Origin: Azoarcus sp031546845
GTDB taxonomy: Bacteria; Pseudomonadota; Gammaproteobacteria; Burkholderiales; Rhodocyclaceae
DNA: 64,000 nucleotides
Assembly: GCA_031546845.1 (NCBI GenBank)
Contig: JAVBJT010000014.1
Coordinates: 179,876 to 243,875 of the forward strand
Direction: 5' to 3'
Made by a program: the position numbers and the translations under genes. Below, one piece after another: positions 54,928 to 62,222 of this stretch; positions within the stretch are counted from its first letter, which is position 1, and every line of letters begins with the position of its first letter. The notes beneath the pieces are model-generated. The model did not search any database. It saw only the letters and a list, made by a program, of their open reading frames with translations, and was not told the origin of the DNA.

Positions 54928-56073
54928 ATGAAAAGACGTGAATTTTTCAAAAACACAGCCATTTTGTCTGCAGCGGGACTGGTTAGTAGCCCAGCGCTGA
55001 CGGCTACGCCGCAGGTAGTACAAGAGCAGCCCGGTGCTTTACTTGGTGGGCGTCGTCGCTTCACGCTAGTACAGACCTACGATCTGATCGTGCCTCAGGG
55101 GTCCGATGGTGCAGTCAAACTGTGGATTCCCATTCCTGAAGATACGCACTTCCAGCAACTGCGCCGCCTGAGATTCAAGGGCGATGGCCAGAATATCCAT
55201 GCCACTTCAGATAACAGCTATGGTGCCAAAACGCTGTTTGCCACTTGGCCGAGCTCCAAGGAAAAAGCAAGCTTGCAGGTTGAAATGGTTATCGAAACCC
55301 TGGATTGGGAACCGATGAAAAACGGTGAGCTTAAGAACTACGAAGCTCCAAAAAAAATCCGCTATCCAGAGGATGTAGAGCGGTATCTGAAACCCACTCA
55401 GCATATGCCGGTCGACGGCATCGTCAAACAGACGGCTGACAAGATCGTGGGTAATGAAACCGACCCGCTAAGAAAAGCTCATCTGATCTATAGCTGGGTC
55501 AGCGCTAATATGTTCCGCGATAACAGCGTCATTGGTTGTGGCTCAGGTGATGTCGCCACCATCCTGAAAAACAACCAAATGGGAGGAAAATGCACGGATA
55601 TCAATTCGGTATTCGTCGCGCTGGCGCGTGCCGTGGGTATTCCCGCACGGGAGATGTTCGGTATTCGTCTGGGTAAGCCCATCAAGATGGAACAGTACTC
55701 CAGAACCGCTTTTGGTAGCGCTGACGGCAACCGCGTTTCCAACGTCAGCGGTGGGCAGCACTGCCGTGCAATGTTCTATCTGGCGGGTTATGGCTGGGTG
55801 CCGGCTGATCCGGCCGATGTTACCAAAATGCGTCTGGCAGAGAAAAAGGAGCATAGCGACCCGGCTGTGCAGGCAGTCAATGATTACCTGTTTGGCGATT
55901 GGGAAATGAATTGGGTAGGCTTCAACTATGGGCGCGATTTCGATCTATCGCCCGAAGCGGAACAGGCGCCAATCAACAATTTTGGCTATCCCTATGCTGA
56001 AATCGATGGCGATCCGTTGAACTACTACGATCCCAAAGTCTTTGCCTATGACTACCTCTCAACCGAGTCATAA
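54928..56073 (+). CDS. Tat-exported transglutaminase-like protein
   Basis: 381 residues. The N-terminus MKRREFFKNTAILSAAGLV is a twin-arginine-like signal. The transglutaminase core shows Cys in GGKCTDINSVFVALARAVGIPARE, His in GGQHCRAMFYLAGYGWVPADPADV and the following Asp. Codon use and GC differ from the neighbours (many A/T-ending codons), which suggests transfer. It overlaps the MerT-like gene by 26 bases. Confidence 0.85.
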   Translation: MKRREFFKNTAILSAAGLVSSPALTATPQVVQEQPGALLGGRRRFTLVQTYDLIVPQGSDGAVKLWIPIPEDTHFQQLRRLRFKGDGQNIHATSDNSYGAKTLFATWPSSKEKASLQVEMVIETLDWEPMKNGELKNYEAPKKIRYPEDVERYLKPTQHMPVDGIVKQTADKIVGNETDPLRKAHLIYSWVSANMFRDNSVIGCGSGDVATILKNNQMGGKCTDINSVFVALARAVGIPAREMFGIRLGKPIKMEQYSRTAFGSADGNRVSNVSGGQHCRAMFYLAGYGWVPADPADVTKMRLAEKKEHSDPAVQAVNDYLFGDWEMNWVGFNYGRDFDLSPEAEQAPINNFGYPYAEIDGDPLNYYDPKVFAYDYLSTES

Positions 56074-56410
56074 CAAAAGCGTCTTCATCACCCTGCTGGC
56101 GGCTGCAGCCACAGCCGCTGCGTCCAGTCTGTGCTGCATCGGCCCGCTGATCTATCTGGTGTTTGGTGTTTCGGCCGCCTGGGCCTCGGGTATTGAAAAG
56201 CTGGGCTGGCTGCAGGTGCCGATGATTGTCGTTTCGCTGGGATTGATTGCTTTCGGCTTTTGGCGTTTGCACTTCTCACGCAAGCCCTACTGTGCTGGCC
56301 GCATCAGTCGTTTCCAAATGCTCTGCCTATACTGGATTGCAGTTCCCCCGATTCTGCTCTTGCAGTTCTATCCGTTTGTTTTGCCCTGGGTATATGAGGT
56401 TTTCGAATGA
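56048..56410 (+). CDS. MerT-like mercuric/metal transport membrane protein
   Basis: 120 residues from ATG 56048. Three membrane helices; the first contains the Cys pair SLCCIGPL typical of MerT, and YCAGR provides another Cys. It would move metal from a MerP-like donor to the cytoplasm. It overlaps both flanking genes, so it is cotranslated. Confidence 0.82.
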   Translation: MTTSQPSHNKSVFITLLAAAATAAASSLCCIGPLIYLVFGVSAAWASGIEKLGWLQVPMIVVSLGLIAFGFWRLHFSRKPYCAGRISRFQMLCLYWIAVPPILLLQFYPFVLPWVYEVFE

Positions 56411-56700
56411 AGCGCTGGCTGGCCTTAGTGTTGGTTCTGTTCTCGCCATCGTTGTGGGCGGCAAGCATGAAAGTGACGCTCAATGTTAAAGGCATGACCT
56501 GCCCGTTGTGCGTCGTGTCCATCAATCAGGTTTTACGGCAGACAGAAGGCGTGATCAAAGCCAAGGCTTCGTTGAAAACCGAGCAGGCAGAAGTGATTGT
56601 GCCGGAAGGCTACGATACTAAAAAACTGTTGGCCGCTGTTGAAAAGACCGGCTACACCGGCAGCATAGCAACGGTGGAGAAGCTGGTGGATGCACCATAA
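56407..56700 (+). CDS. MerP-like periplasmic metal-binding protein
   Basis: 97 residues: a signal peptide ending SLWAAS, then a heavy-metal-associated domain with GMTCPLCVVSINQVL (CxxC) and TGYTG. Start overlaps the MerT-like stop (ATGA). It should shuttle metal to the MerT-like partner. Confidence 0.87.
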   Translation: MKRWLALVLVLFSPSLWAASMKVTLNVKGMTCPLCVVSINQVLRQTEGVIKAKASLKTEQAEVIVPEGYDTKKLLAAVEKTGYTGSIATVEKLVDAP

Positions 56701-56718
56701 AACGGTCTTTTCGGCACG

Positions 56719-57555
56719 CTATCCCGCACGCCTGCCCGGCGCACTCCCTCGCACTTCCTCCAGTTCGCGTCTGAACGCCGCAAGATAACGCAGCCCCGCC
56801 ACCGCCCGGCTGCCGTACCAGGAAACCATCTCCCCGTCGATCAGCGCCGCCGGGCGGCCGCTCAAGCGCGCAACCTCATCCACGTGCGCCGCGCCAAAGG
56901 AATAAGGCTCGGTGGAAAGCAACACGCGCTCCACGCCGGCTAGCCACGGCGCATCCCAATCGAAGGCCGGATAGCGCGCGGTGTCCGCTATCACTGGCAC
57001 CTGCCAGCCCACTGCTGCCAGCATTGCCGCGATATAGGTTGAAGGCGAGACCGTCATCCACGGCTCGCGCCAGATCAAATAAAGCACGCGCTCCGGCGCT
57101 TGCGCCGCGCTGCGCGCTTCGGCCAGCGCGGCCCGCAAGTCTTCCACCAGCCGTTCCGCCTCCGCCTCGCGGCCGAACAAACCGCCCAGCAAGCGGTAAA
57201 GCCCCGCGTTATCCTCCGGCGCACATGGGTGTGTCACCACCACATTCGGCACGAACGCGGCCAGCGCATCCACCGTCTCGCGGCGGTTCTCATCCACGTT
57301 GACGATCAGATGCGTCGGCGCCAGCGCGCGCACCGCATCCAGCTTCACATCCTTGGTGCCGCCCACCTTCGGAATGCGTCGCACCCGCTCGCGCGGATGA
57401 ATGCAGAACCCCGTGCGCCCCACCAGGTTGTCCGCCAGGCCCAGATCGCACACCAGCTCGGTGATCGACGGCACCAGCGAAACAATGCGCGCCTCCCCTC
57501 GCGCCGGCTCGTGGCGTTGGCCGGCGGCATCGACAAGTACGGCGGAATCCGGCAC
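56719..57555 (-). CDS. BtuF-like helical-backbone metal receptor without signal peptide
   Basis: 278 residues of the BtuF/type-III periplasmic binding fold: RIVSLVPSITELVCDLGLADNLVGRT and PKVGGTKDVKLDAVRALAPTHLIVN. It has no signal peptide at any start, so it is probably cytoplasmic and not a transport protein. No btuC/btuD lies nearby. Cobalamin or another corrinoid/metal-ligand is the likely ligand. Confidence 0.82.
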   Translation of the reverse strand: MPDSAVLVDAAGQRHEPARGEARIVSLVPSITELVCDLGLADNLVGRTGFCIHPRERVRRIPKVGGTKDVKLDAVRALAPTHLIVNVDENRRETVDALAAFVPNVVVTHPCAPEDNAGLYRLLGGLFGREAEAERLVEDLRAALAEARSAAQAPERVLYLIWREPWMTVSPSTYIAAMLAAVGWQVPVIADTARYPAFDWDAPWLAGVERVLLSTEPYSFGAAHVDEVARLSGRPAALIDGEMVSWYGSRAVAGLRYLAAFRRELEEVRGSAPGRRAG

Positions 57556-57713
57556 AGAAGCACCCCCTTGTTATGGTGATAAATGAAATCGGTGGTCGAT
57601 CGGGGCCGATTGTAGGCGGCTTGCCCGGATGTTTCCGCAGGGCCGGGCAGTTCGATGGGATCGATGACAGAATTGGGTGAATTCAAGGGTAGGTTGTTTT
57701 GAGGAGATACGGA

Positions 57714-58238
57714 ATGGGTCGGGATGACAACGCGTTGCCAGCGCTGCTGGTGGAGCTTCATAACCTGGAATTCGACTACGACGATGGCGATGGGATGGAT
57801 TTCGAGCCGTATTCGGAGTTTCTTTCGCGTGAGGACACGGATCATTGGATTCGCGCATGGACCGGAAACGAGGCGCTCGACGGTTCGTGCTACCGGATTT
57901 TCGGGCAGGATGGAACGGGCGGGTACGCCGCGTTCTGGTGTGTACGCCCTGGACGGGATTTGCTCGAACAGCCGGTTGTGTTCTTTGGCTCCGAAGGGGA
58001 GTTGGGCATCGTTGCCACGGATTTTTCGGATTATCTGTGGCTGTTGGCTGGGGGTTTCGGACCCTACGAGGCCGTAGCGTACCCCCCGGATGACGACGCG
58101 CGCGAGGCGGACCCCCGATTCACGGCTTTTGCGAACGAGCACGCGAAATCGGCGCGGCGCACACCGGCCGAGGTGCTCGCCAGGGCGCACGCCGATTTCC
58201 CCGGGTTTGAGGAAGACGTGCTGGCGGCATGCCGGTAG
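57714..58238 (+). CDS. SUKH (SMI1/KNR4)-like protein
   Basis: 174 residues. The ATG at 57714 has GAGGAG upstream. The pattern YRIFGQDGTGGYAAFW then PVVFFGSEGELGIVATDFSDYLWLLAGG resembles SUKH-family proteins, many of which are toxin immunity proteins. It is convergent with rtcR (13 bases apart). Family assignment is by pattern only. Confidence 0.6.
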   Translation: MGRDDNALPALLVELHNLEFDYDDGDGMDFEPYSEFLSREDTDHWIRAWTGNEALDGSCYRIFGQDGTGGYAAFWCVRPGRDLLEQPVVFFGSEGELGIVATDFSDYLWLLAGGFGPYEAVAYPPDDDAREADPRFTAFANEHAKSARRTPAEVLARAHADFPGFEEDVLAACR

Positions 58239-58251
58239 TCGTGCCGATTCG

Positions 58252-59898
58252 CTAACCGGCGTGCGTGGTTGGGGCGCGCCGGTCCGCTTGACGCTCACCG
58301 GCGACGGCGGCCCAGTCCAGGCCGAAGCGGGCGAGGTATTTGCGCAGGCGGTCGGCGTCGTTGGCGCGTTTCTTTTCTTGCCGCGACGCGGCGAACAGCA
58401 GCCGGCCGGCTTCGGACAGGCTGGCGGCGCGGCGGCAGGTGTCGATCACGGTGGCGAGTTGGCAGCGGTCGAACAGGTCCAGCGCTGGGGCGTTGGGGCC
58501 GTGCGCCGCGCGCAGCGCTTCGTCGACCGTGTCCTGGTTGTCGTCATCGCCCCAGGAGATGCGCAGGCGCGCGATTTCCTCGTCGACGTCGTCCTCGGTG
58601 ATGCGGCCGGCTTCGGCCAGCGTGGCCAGGCGCGTGATGCTGGCCGACAGTTCGCGGAAGTTGCCCGGCCAGCGCGCTTGCGCCGAGCCGGCGAAGTCGA
58701 GGTAGCGTCGCCGCGCTTCGACGTTGAAGCGCACTTGCGCGCCGTGTTCGCGGGCGTGCCGTTCAAGTTCGAAATCGAGGTTGGGTTCGATGTCCTGCGC
58801 GCGTTCGGCCAGGCCCGGCAGTTCGAAGGTCCAGAGGTTGATGCGGGCGTGGAGGTCTTCGCGGAAGCGGCCTTCGGCCACGCGGCGGCGCAGGTTGCGG
58901 TGGGTGCCGGCGATAAGTTGGAAGTCGCTTTCAGTTTCGCGGTCGGCGCCGAAGGGAAGAAAGCGTTTTTCCTCGATGGCCTTGAGCAGCATGGCTTGTT
59001 CGTCCAGGCCGAGTTCGCCGATTTCGTCGAGGAAGAGCAGCCCGCTGTCGGCGGTGCGCAGCAGGCCGGGGCGGTCGGACTGGGCGCCGGTGAATGCGCC
59101 CCGGACGTGGCCGAACAGCGCGGACATGGCCGAATCGCCGCGCAGCGTGGCGCAATTGACTTCGACGAAGCGCCCGCTGAGGCGCTGGCGTTGGCGCTTG
59201 AGTTCGTAGATGCGGCGGGCGAGAAAGGATTTGCCCGCGCCGGTCGGCCCCACCAGCAGCATCGGCGCCTTCGAGCGGCCGGCGACGCGCTCGATGCGTT
59301 CGATCATCGCGTTGAAGCGGGGGTTGCGCGTGGCGATGCCGGATTTGAGCAAGCTCACGGTGTCCGCGTGTTCGCGCACGAAGCGCTGGGCGATCTTGTC
59401 GTAGCGCGACAAGTCGAGGTCGATGAGGGTGTGGCTGCCAATGCTGTCCGATCCGCCTTGGCCGCCCGGCTGGCGCGGCGAGGTCTGTACCAGCCGCGCC
59501 GGCAGGTAGCGCGCCTCGGCAAGCAGAAACCAGCAGATTTGCGCGACGTGGGTGCCGGTGGCGATGTGGATGAGGTAGTCCTCTGCGTCTGTGTCGAAAG
59601 GGTAGGCGCGGGCAAAGTCGTGCAGAGAGGTGTAGACCTCCTCGAAATCCCACGGGTCGCGCAGTTCGATGTTCACCGAGCGCACTTCGGTGCGCGGCGA
59701 AACCTCGGCTATGTCGAGCCGGATGCGCTCGGCCAGATTGGCGCTGCGCGCATCGTGCAGTAGTTCGAGGCGATCCACGGGAAGGTCTTGCTGTTGGCAC
59801 AGGCCGACTGTCGGGCGCCATTTTTTCCAGCGCGGCAGGCCGGTACCGCCGTGGTCCAGCTGTGTACCGAGAAAGCCGATGACGACGGTTTTTTTCAT
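58252..59898 (-). CDS. rtcR: Sigma-54-dependent activator of RNA repair, RtcR
   Basis: 548 residues. The N-terminal ~180 residues are the RtcR regulatory domain of CARF type (IHIATGTHVAQICWFLLAE). The AAA+ domain has Walker A GPTGAGKS at 217-224, the sigma-54 contact loop GAFTGA at 267-272 and Walker B LLFLDEIGEL at 287-296. The C-terminus is a helix-turn-helix region. CARF-type domains sense RNA ends or cyclic nucleotides; RtcR is known to switch on rtcBA. It is divergent from the operon at 60041. Confidence 0.95.
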   Translation of the reverse strand: MKKTVVIGFLGTQLDHGGTGLPRWKKWRPTVGLCQQQDLPVDRLELLHDARSANLAERIRLDIAEVSPRTEVRSVNIELRDPWDFEEVYTSLHDFARAYPFDTDAEDYLIHIATGTHVAQICWFLLAEARYLPARLVQTSPRQPGGQGGSDSIGSHTLIDLDLSRYDKIAQRFVREHADTVSLLKSGIATRNPRFNAMIERIERVAGRSKAPMLLVGPTGAGKSFLARRIYELKRQRQRLSGRFVEVNCATLRGDSAMSALFGHVRGAFTGAQSDRPGLLRTADSGLLFLDEIGELGLDEQAMLLKAIEEKRFLPFGADRETESDFQLIAGTHRNLRRRVAEGRFREDLHARINLWTFELPGLAERAQDIEPNLDFELERHAREHGAQVRFNVEARRRYLDFAGSAQARWPGNFRELSASITRLATLAEAGRITEDDVDEEIARLRISWGDDDNQDTVDEALRAAHGPNAPALDLFDRCQLATVIDTCRRAASLSEAGRLLFAASRQEKKRANDADRLRKYLARFGLDWAAVAGERQADRRAPTTHAG

Positions 59899-59904
59899 TT
59901 CACG

Positions 59905-59922
59905 TTTATCTTTTTAGATAAA
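59905..59922 (-). promoter_or_regulatory. Inverted repeat in the rtcR 5' leader
   Basis: TTTATCT and AGATAAA form a perfect 7-bp stem with a 4-base loop, ending 6 bases ahead of the rtcR start codon, where the ribosome would land. It may limit rtcR translation or be a protein site. Confidence 0.5.
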
Positions 59923-59957
59923 TAACTCGCCCATAGTCTAGCAAATTTTGGTGCTGC

Positions 59958-59980
59958 CGCCGATGGCACACGCCATGGCG
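59958..59980 (+). promoter_or_regulatory. Candidate RtcR upstream activating sequence
   Basis: Two similar boxes, CGCCGATGGC (59958) and CGCCATGGCG (59971, a perfect palindrome), lie about 85-110 bases ahead of the expected transcription start. An ATGGC/GCCAT repeat also spans them. Distance and form suit an activator site for sigma-54 RNA polymerase. Confidence 0.45.
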
Positions 59981-60040
59981 AAAACACATTCTCCTTTCTC
60001 ATCAAAGGGTTGATTGGTATTCAGGCGCCGGGCGAAAAAC

Positions 60041-60056
60041 TGGCACGACTCTGGCA
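60041..60056 (+). promoter_or_regulatory. Sigma-54 promoter of the RNA-repair operon
   Basis: TGGCACGACTCTGGCA has the invariant GG and GC exactly 10 bases apart and matches the -24 box (TGGCACG) fully; the -12 box has TGGCA in place of TTGCA. It is divergent from rtcR and ahead of the tRNA-like genes. Transcription should start near 60067. Confidence 0.85.
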
Positions 60057-60068
60057 GTAGGTAGTACG

Positions 60069-60118
60069 ACCGCGGCTTTTCCGCTGGCCCACGGGCAGGG
60101 GTTCCGAACCCCGCCGGT
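60069..60118 (+). ncRNA. Structured 5' leader with a three-arm, tRNA-like outline
   Basis: Close to the expected transcript start, ACCG (60069) can pair with CGGT (60115) to enclose three short hairpins: CGG/CCG with a CTTTT loop, GCCC/GGGC, and GGGGTT/AACCCC. A further hairpin (CGGG/CCCG) follows at 60129-60141. The outline looks like a small cloverleaf, but pairing is by eye only. Confidence 0.4.
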
Positions 60119-60152
60119 GCGCGATGACCGGGTTCGGCCCGTTGTTTGTTGC

Positions 60153-60239
60153 GCATGCCGCCACGGAGGAAAAACGGCCACCGTGCGGCCCTGGTGGGCC
60201 CCCGCAAGGGGATGTGGGTTCGATTCCCGTGGCGTGCAC
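60153..60239 (+). ncRNA. tRNA-like RNA with long variable arm
   Basis: GCATGCC (60153-60159) pairs with GGCGTGC (60231-60237) as a 7-bp acceptor stem with one G:T pair. Arms in order: CACGG/CCGTG (D-arm position, 14-base loop), GGCCC/GGGCC (anticodon-arm position, loop TGGT), CCC/GGG with GCAA (long variable arm) and GTGGG/CCCGT with the canonical T-loop TTCGATT. ACC follows the acceptor, then T rather than A. The anticodon loop is too short for a working tRNA, so this is a tRNA mimic. Confidence 0.7.
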
Positions 60240-60312
60240 CTTTGGATAGCTCAGAGGGTAGAGCAATCGCCTAATAAGCGATCGGTCTCGGGTTCGACTC
60301 CCGATCCAAAAA
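60240..60312 (+). tRNA. tRNA-Ile(AAU)-like gene without encoded CCA
   Basis: A full cloverleaf: acceptor CTTTGGA/TCCAAAA (first pair C-A mismatched), T8 A9, D-arm GCTC/GAGC, anticodon stem ATCGC/GCGAT with 7-base loop CTAATAA (anticodon AAT, reads AUU), variable CGGTC, T-arm TCGGG/CCCGA with TTCGACT. The bases after the discriminator A are CGT, not CCA. Bacterial tRNA-Ile normally has GAU or CAU, so this may be a pseudo-tRNA or a repair substrate rather than a translation tRNA. Confidence 0.8.
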
Positions 60313-60329
60313 CGTCTTGGTGACGTTTT
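60309..60329 (+). promoter_or_regulatory. Hairpin overlapping the tRNA-like 3' end
   Basis: AAAACGTC and GACGTTTT form a perfect 8-bp stem with a TTGGT loop. Its left arm uses the acceptor-strand A run of the tRNA-like RNA, so the two folds compete. It could be a weak terminator, a processing signal or a switch between released RNA and downstream mRNA. Confidence 0.5.
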
Positions 60330-60546
60330 ATCGCAGTACCGCAGTACCCGTCGGCCGTGGGCAACGCAAGTACCCACCGCCGGCCCGGCCAGCGCCCGAA
60401 CCACGTGGGTGGCAAGGCAGAACGGCAGCACGGTGGAAAAGCAACATCCGCCGCCGTGTGCGCCGCGAGCCTCCCCGCCCATGCCGTGACGGTAGCCCGC
60501 CGGGCCGGCGTAGGCCGGCAACAAACGAGAAATCAGGAGAGGAAAA
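60330..60546 (+). other. Structured leader between the tRNA-like genes and slipin
   Basis: 217 bases with no gene. It has a tandem 8-mer (CGCAGTAC at 60332 and 60340) and pairs such as GTGGG/CCCAC and CACGG/CCGTG that suggest a folded RNA. I found no T-loop motif here, so no third tRNA-like unit. It ends in the strong Shine-Dalgarno AGGAGAGG for slipin. Confidence 0.5.
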
Positions 60547-61698
60547 ATGTTGAAATCGATGTTGCAACGTTTTGTGGTGAAGAAAAACGAAAAAGCTATT
60601 TTGTTGCGTGACGGTGATTTCGAGCGCGTGCTTGGCGCCGGCCGCTACTTGTTCGCCGACCCGTTCAAGCGCCTTGCCTTGCAGACGTGGAAGCTGGATG
60701 CGCCGATGCGCGACATCAACGTGGTCGATTACCTGACGCAGCACCAGTCGGCGCTGGCCGATGCGCATTTCGAGCGCATGGAGTTGAGCGAGGACGAAGC
60801 CGGCCTGCGTTTCGAGAACGATGTGCTGGTGGAAGTGCTGCCGCCTGGCGCGCGGCGCTTCTTCTGGAAGGGCTTGCTGCGCCACCGTCTCGACCGCGTC
60901 GATTTGAACGGTGATATCGAGTTGCCGGCGGCGCTGGCCACCCGCTTTCTCGCGCCCGCGCTGCGTGGCCGCGCCATCGATGGCGTTGCCGGGGTGTTGT
61001 TGGCGCAGGTGCCGGCGTACCACGTTGGCGTGCTGAAGATCGACGGCCGCGTGGCGCGCTTGCTGCAACCGGGGCTGGCGGCATTCTGGCGCTTCAACCG
61101 CGATGTGCAGGTGGAACTGGTGGATACGCGCTTGCAGAGCGTGGAGGTGAGCGGGCAGGAAATTCTCACCCGCGATCACGTCAGCCTGCGCCTCAACCTT
61201 GCCGCCACTTGGCGCTACACGGACGTGCTGCGCGCGTTCGAGCGGCTGAACAAGCCGGCGGAGCACTTGTACCGCGAACTGCAATTCGGTTTGCGCGCCG
61301 CGGTCGGCACCCGTTCGCTCGACGAACTGCTGGAGAACAAGCAGGTGATCGACGAGGTGGTGAGCGCGCATGTAAGCGCCAAGCTCGACGGTTTCGGCAT
61401 CGAGGTGGGCGGTATCGGCGTGAAGGATATCGTGCTGCCGGGCGAGATGCGGACGATTCTCGGTCAGGTGGTCGAGGCATCCAAATCGGCCCAGGCCAAC
61501 GTGATCCGCCGCCGCGAGGAAACCGCCGCGACCCGTTCGCTGCTGAACACCGCGAAGGTGATGGAAGAAAGCCCGGTTGCGCTGCGTTTGAAGGAACTGG
61601 AAACGCTGGAACGCGTGGCCGAGCGCATCGACCGCATCAGCGTGTTCGGTGGCCTGGATCAGGTGCTGAACGGGTTGGTCAATATCAAGCGGGCATGA
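60547..61698 (+). CDS. Slipin-family (SPFH/band-7) protein
   Basis: 383 residues. An N-terminal VVKKNEKAILLRDGDFERVLGAGRY and a central SPFH domain with VEVSGQEILTRDHVSLRLNLAATWRY are typical of slipins, followed by a coiled coil (AANVIRRREETAATRSLLNTAKVMEE-type). There is no clear N-terminal membrane hairpin. Slipins organise membrane microdomains; several RtcR-type loci carry one, but its task in RNA repair is unknown. It has a strong Shine-Dalgarno. Confidence 0.9.
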   Translation: MLKSMLQRFVVKKNEKAILLRDGDFERVLGAGRYLFADPFKRLALQTWKLDAPMRDINVVDYLTQHQSALADAHFERMELSEDEAGLRFENDVLVEVLPPGARRFFWKGLLRHRLDRVDLNGDIELPAALATRFLAPALRGRAIDGVAGVLLAQVPAYHVGVLKIDGRVARLLQPGLAAFWRFNRDVQVELVDTRLQSVEVSGQEILTRDHVSLRLNLAATWRYTDVLRAFERLNKPAEHLYRELQFGLRAAVGTRSLDELLENKQVIDEVVSAHVSAKLDGFGIEVGGIGVKDIVLPGEMRTILGQVVEASKSAQANVIRRREETAATRSLLNTAKVMEESPVALRLKELETLERVAERIDRISVFGGLDQVLNGLVNIKRA

Positions 61699-61715
61699 GC
61701 CCGTGATCGCATCCG

Positions 61716-61746
61716 CCGTTCCGCCGCGAGCGGGACGGCGGAACGG
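61716..61746 (+). promoter_or_regulatory. Perfect 11-bp hairpin between slipin and zinc-ribbon genes
   Basis: CCGTTCCGCCG and CGGCGGAACGG pair perfectly around a 9-base loop. The next gene's GGGAGAG-GAAGG ribosome site starts at its 3' side. No T-tract follows, so it may set relative expression or RNA stability. Confidence 0.55.
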
Positions 61747-61757
61747 GAGAGCGAAGG

Positions 61758-62168
61758 ATGAGCAAGCCGATGAAGAGCGGTAAGCAGCGCCGGGCGGAAA
61801 TACATGCCGCCCGCGCGTTGCGGCGAGCCCGCTGGCTGGAGGCGAGCCGATATGCAATGCCGCGTGGTAAGGCGGTGCCGGTGGACGCTGCGTGGCTCGC
61901 GCCGGACGGTAGCAACGGTAGCCCGGCTTTTGTTGCGCGGGGGTTTTACGAGGATGTGGCGTTCCGCTGTGTCGACTGCGGTGCGGAGGGTATCTGGACC
62001 GCCGCACGGCAAAAGTGGTGGTACGAAACCGCCAGGGGTGGCGTCTGGACTGTCGCCCGCCGCTGTGCGCCCTGCCGGGCGCGGGAACGCGAGCGCAAGC
62101 AAGGCGCGAGGCGCGCGCAGCAGGCGGGTTTGCTGGCAAAGCTGGCGAGACTGGCGGAGCGGAAGTGA
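61758..62168 (+). CDS. Zinc-ribbon (zf-trcl-like) protein
   Basis: 136 residues. The zinc ribbon is FRCVDCGAEGIWTAARQKWW followed by RRCAPCRARERERK, matching the small zf-trcl type. The first ~55 residues are basic. The C-terminus AQQAGLLAKLARLAERK resembles that of the ankyrin protein next door. Nucleic acid or protein binding is likely. Confidence 0.78.
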   Translation: MSKPMKSGKQRRAEIHAARALRRARWLEASRYAMPRGKAVPVDAAWLAPDGSNGSPAFVARGFYEDVAFRCVDCGAEGIWTAARQKWWYETARGGVWTVARRCAPCRARERERKQGARRAQQAGLLAKLARLAERK

Positions 62169-62222
62169 GCGTACCCGTTGCCGCATGGATATGGCGGGAC
62201 GAAACGATGAGGGGAACAGGGC

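Noticed and set aside
56041..56700. Complete mercury-resistance operon
   Set aside because: Only MerT- and MerP-like genes occur; no merR, merA or merR-type promoter is visible.
57556..57713. Cobalamin riboswitch ahead of the BtuF-like gene
   Set aside because: I could not find the conserved B12-box or a matching fold in this short gap.
58090..59763. 557-residue plus-strand frame opposite rtcR
   Set aside because: It is the mirror of a high-GC gene; RtcR on the other strand has all AAA+ motifs.
60313..60546. Another tRNA between the AAU tRNA-like gene and slipin
   Set aside because: No T-loop (TTCRA) motif and no acceptor pairing found in this stretch.
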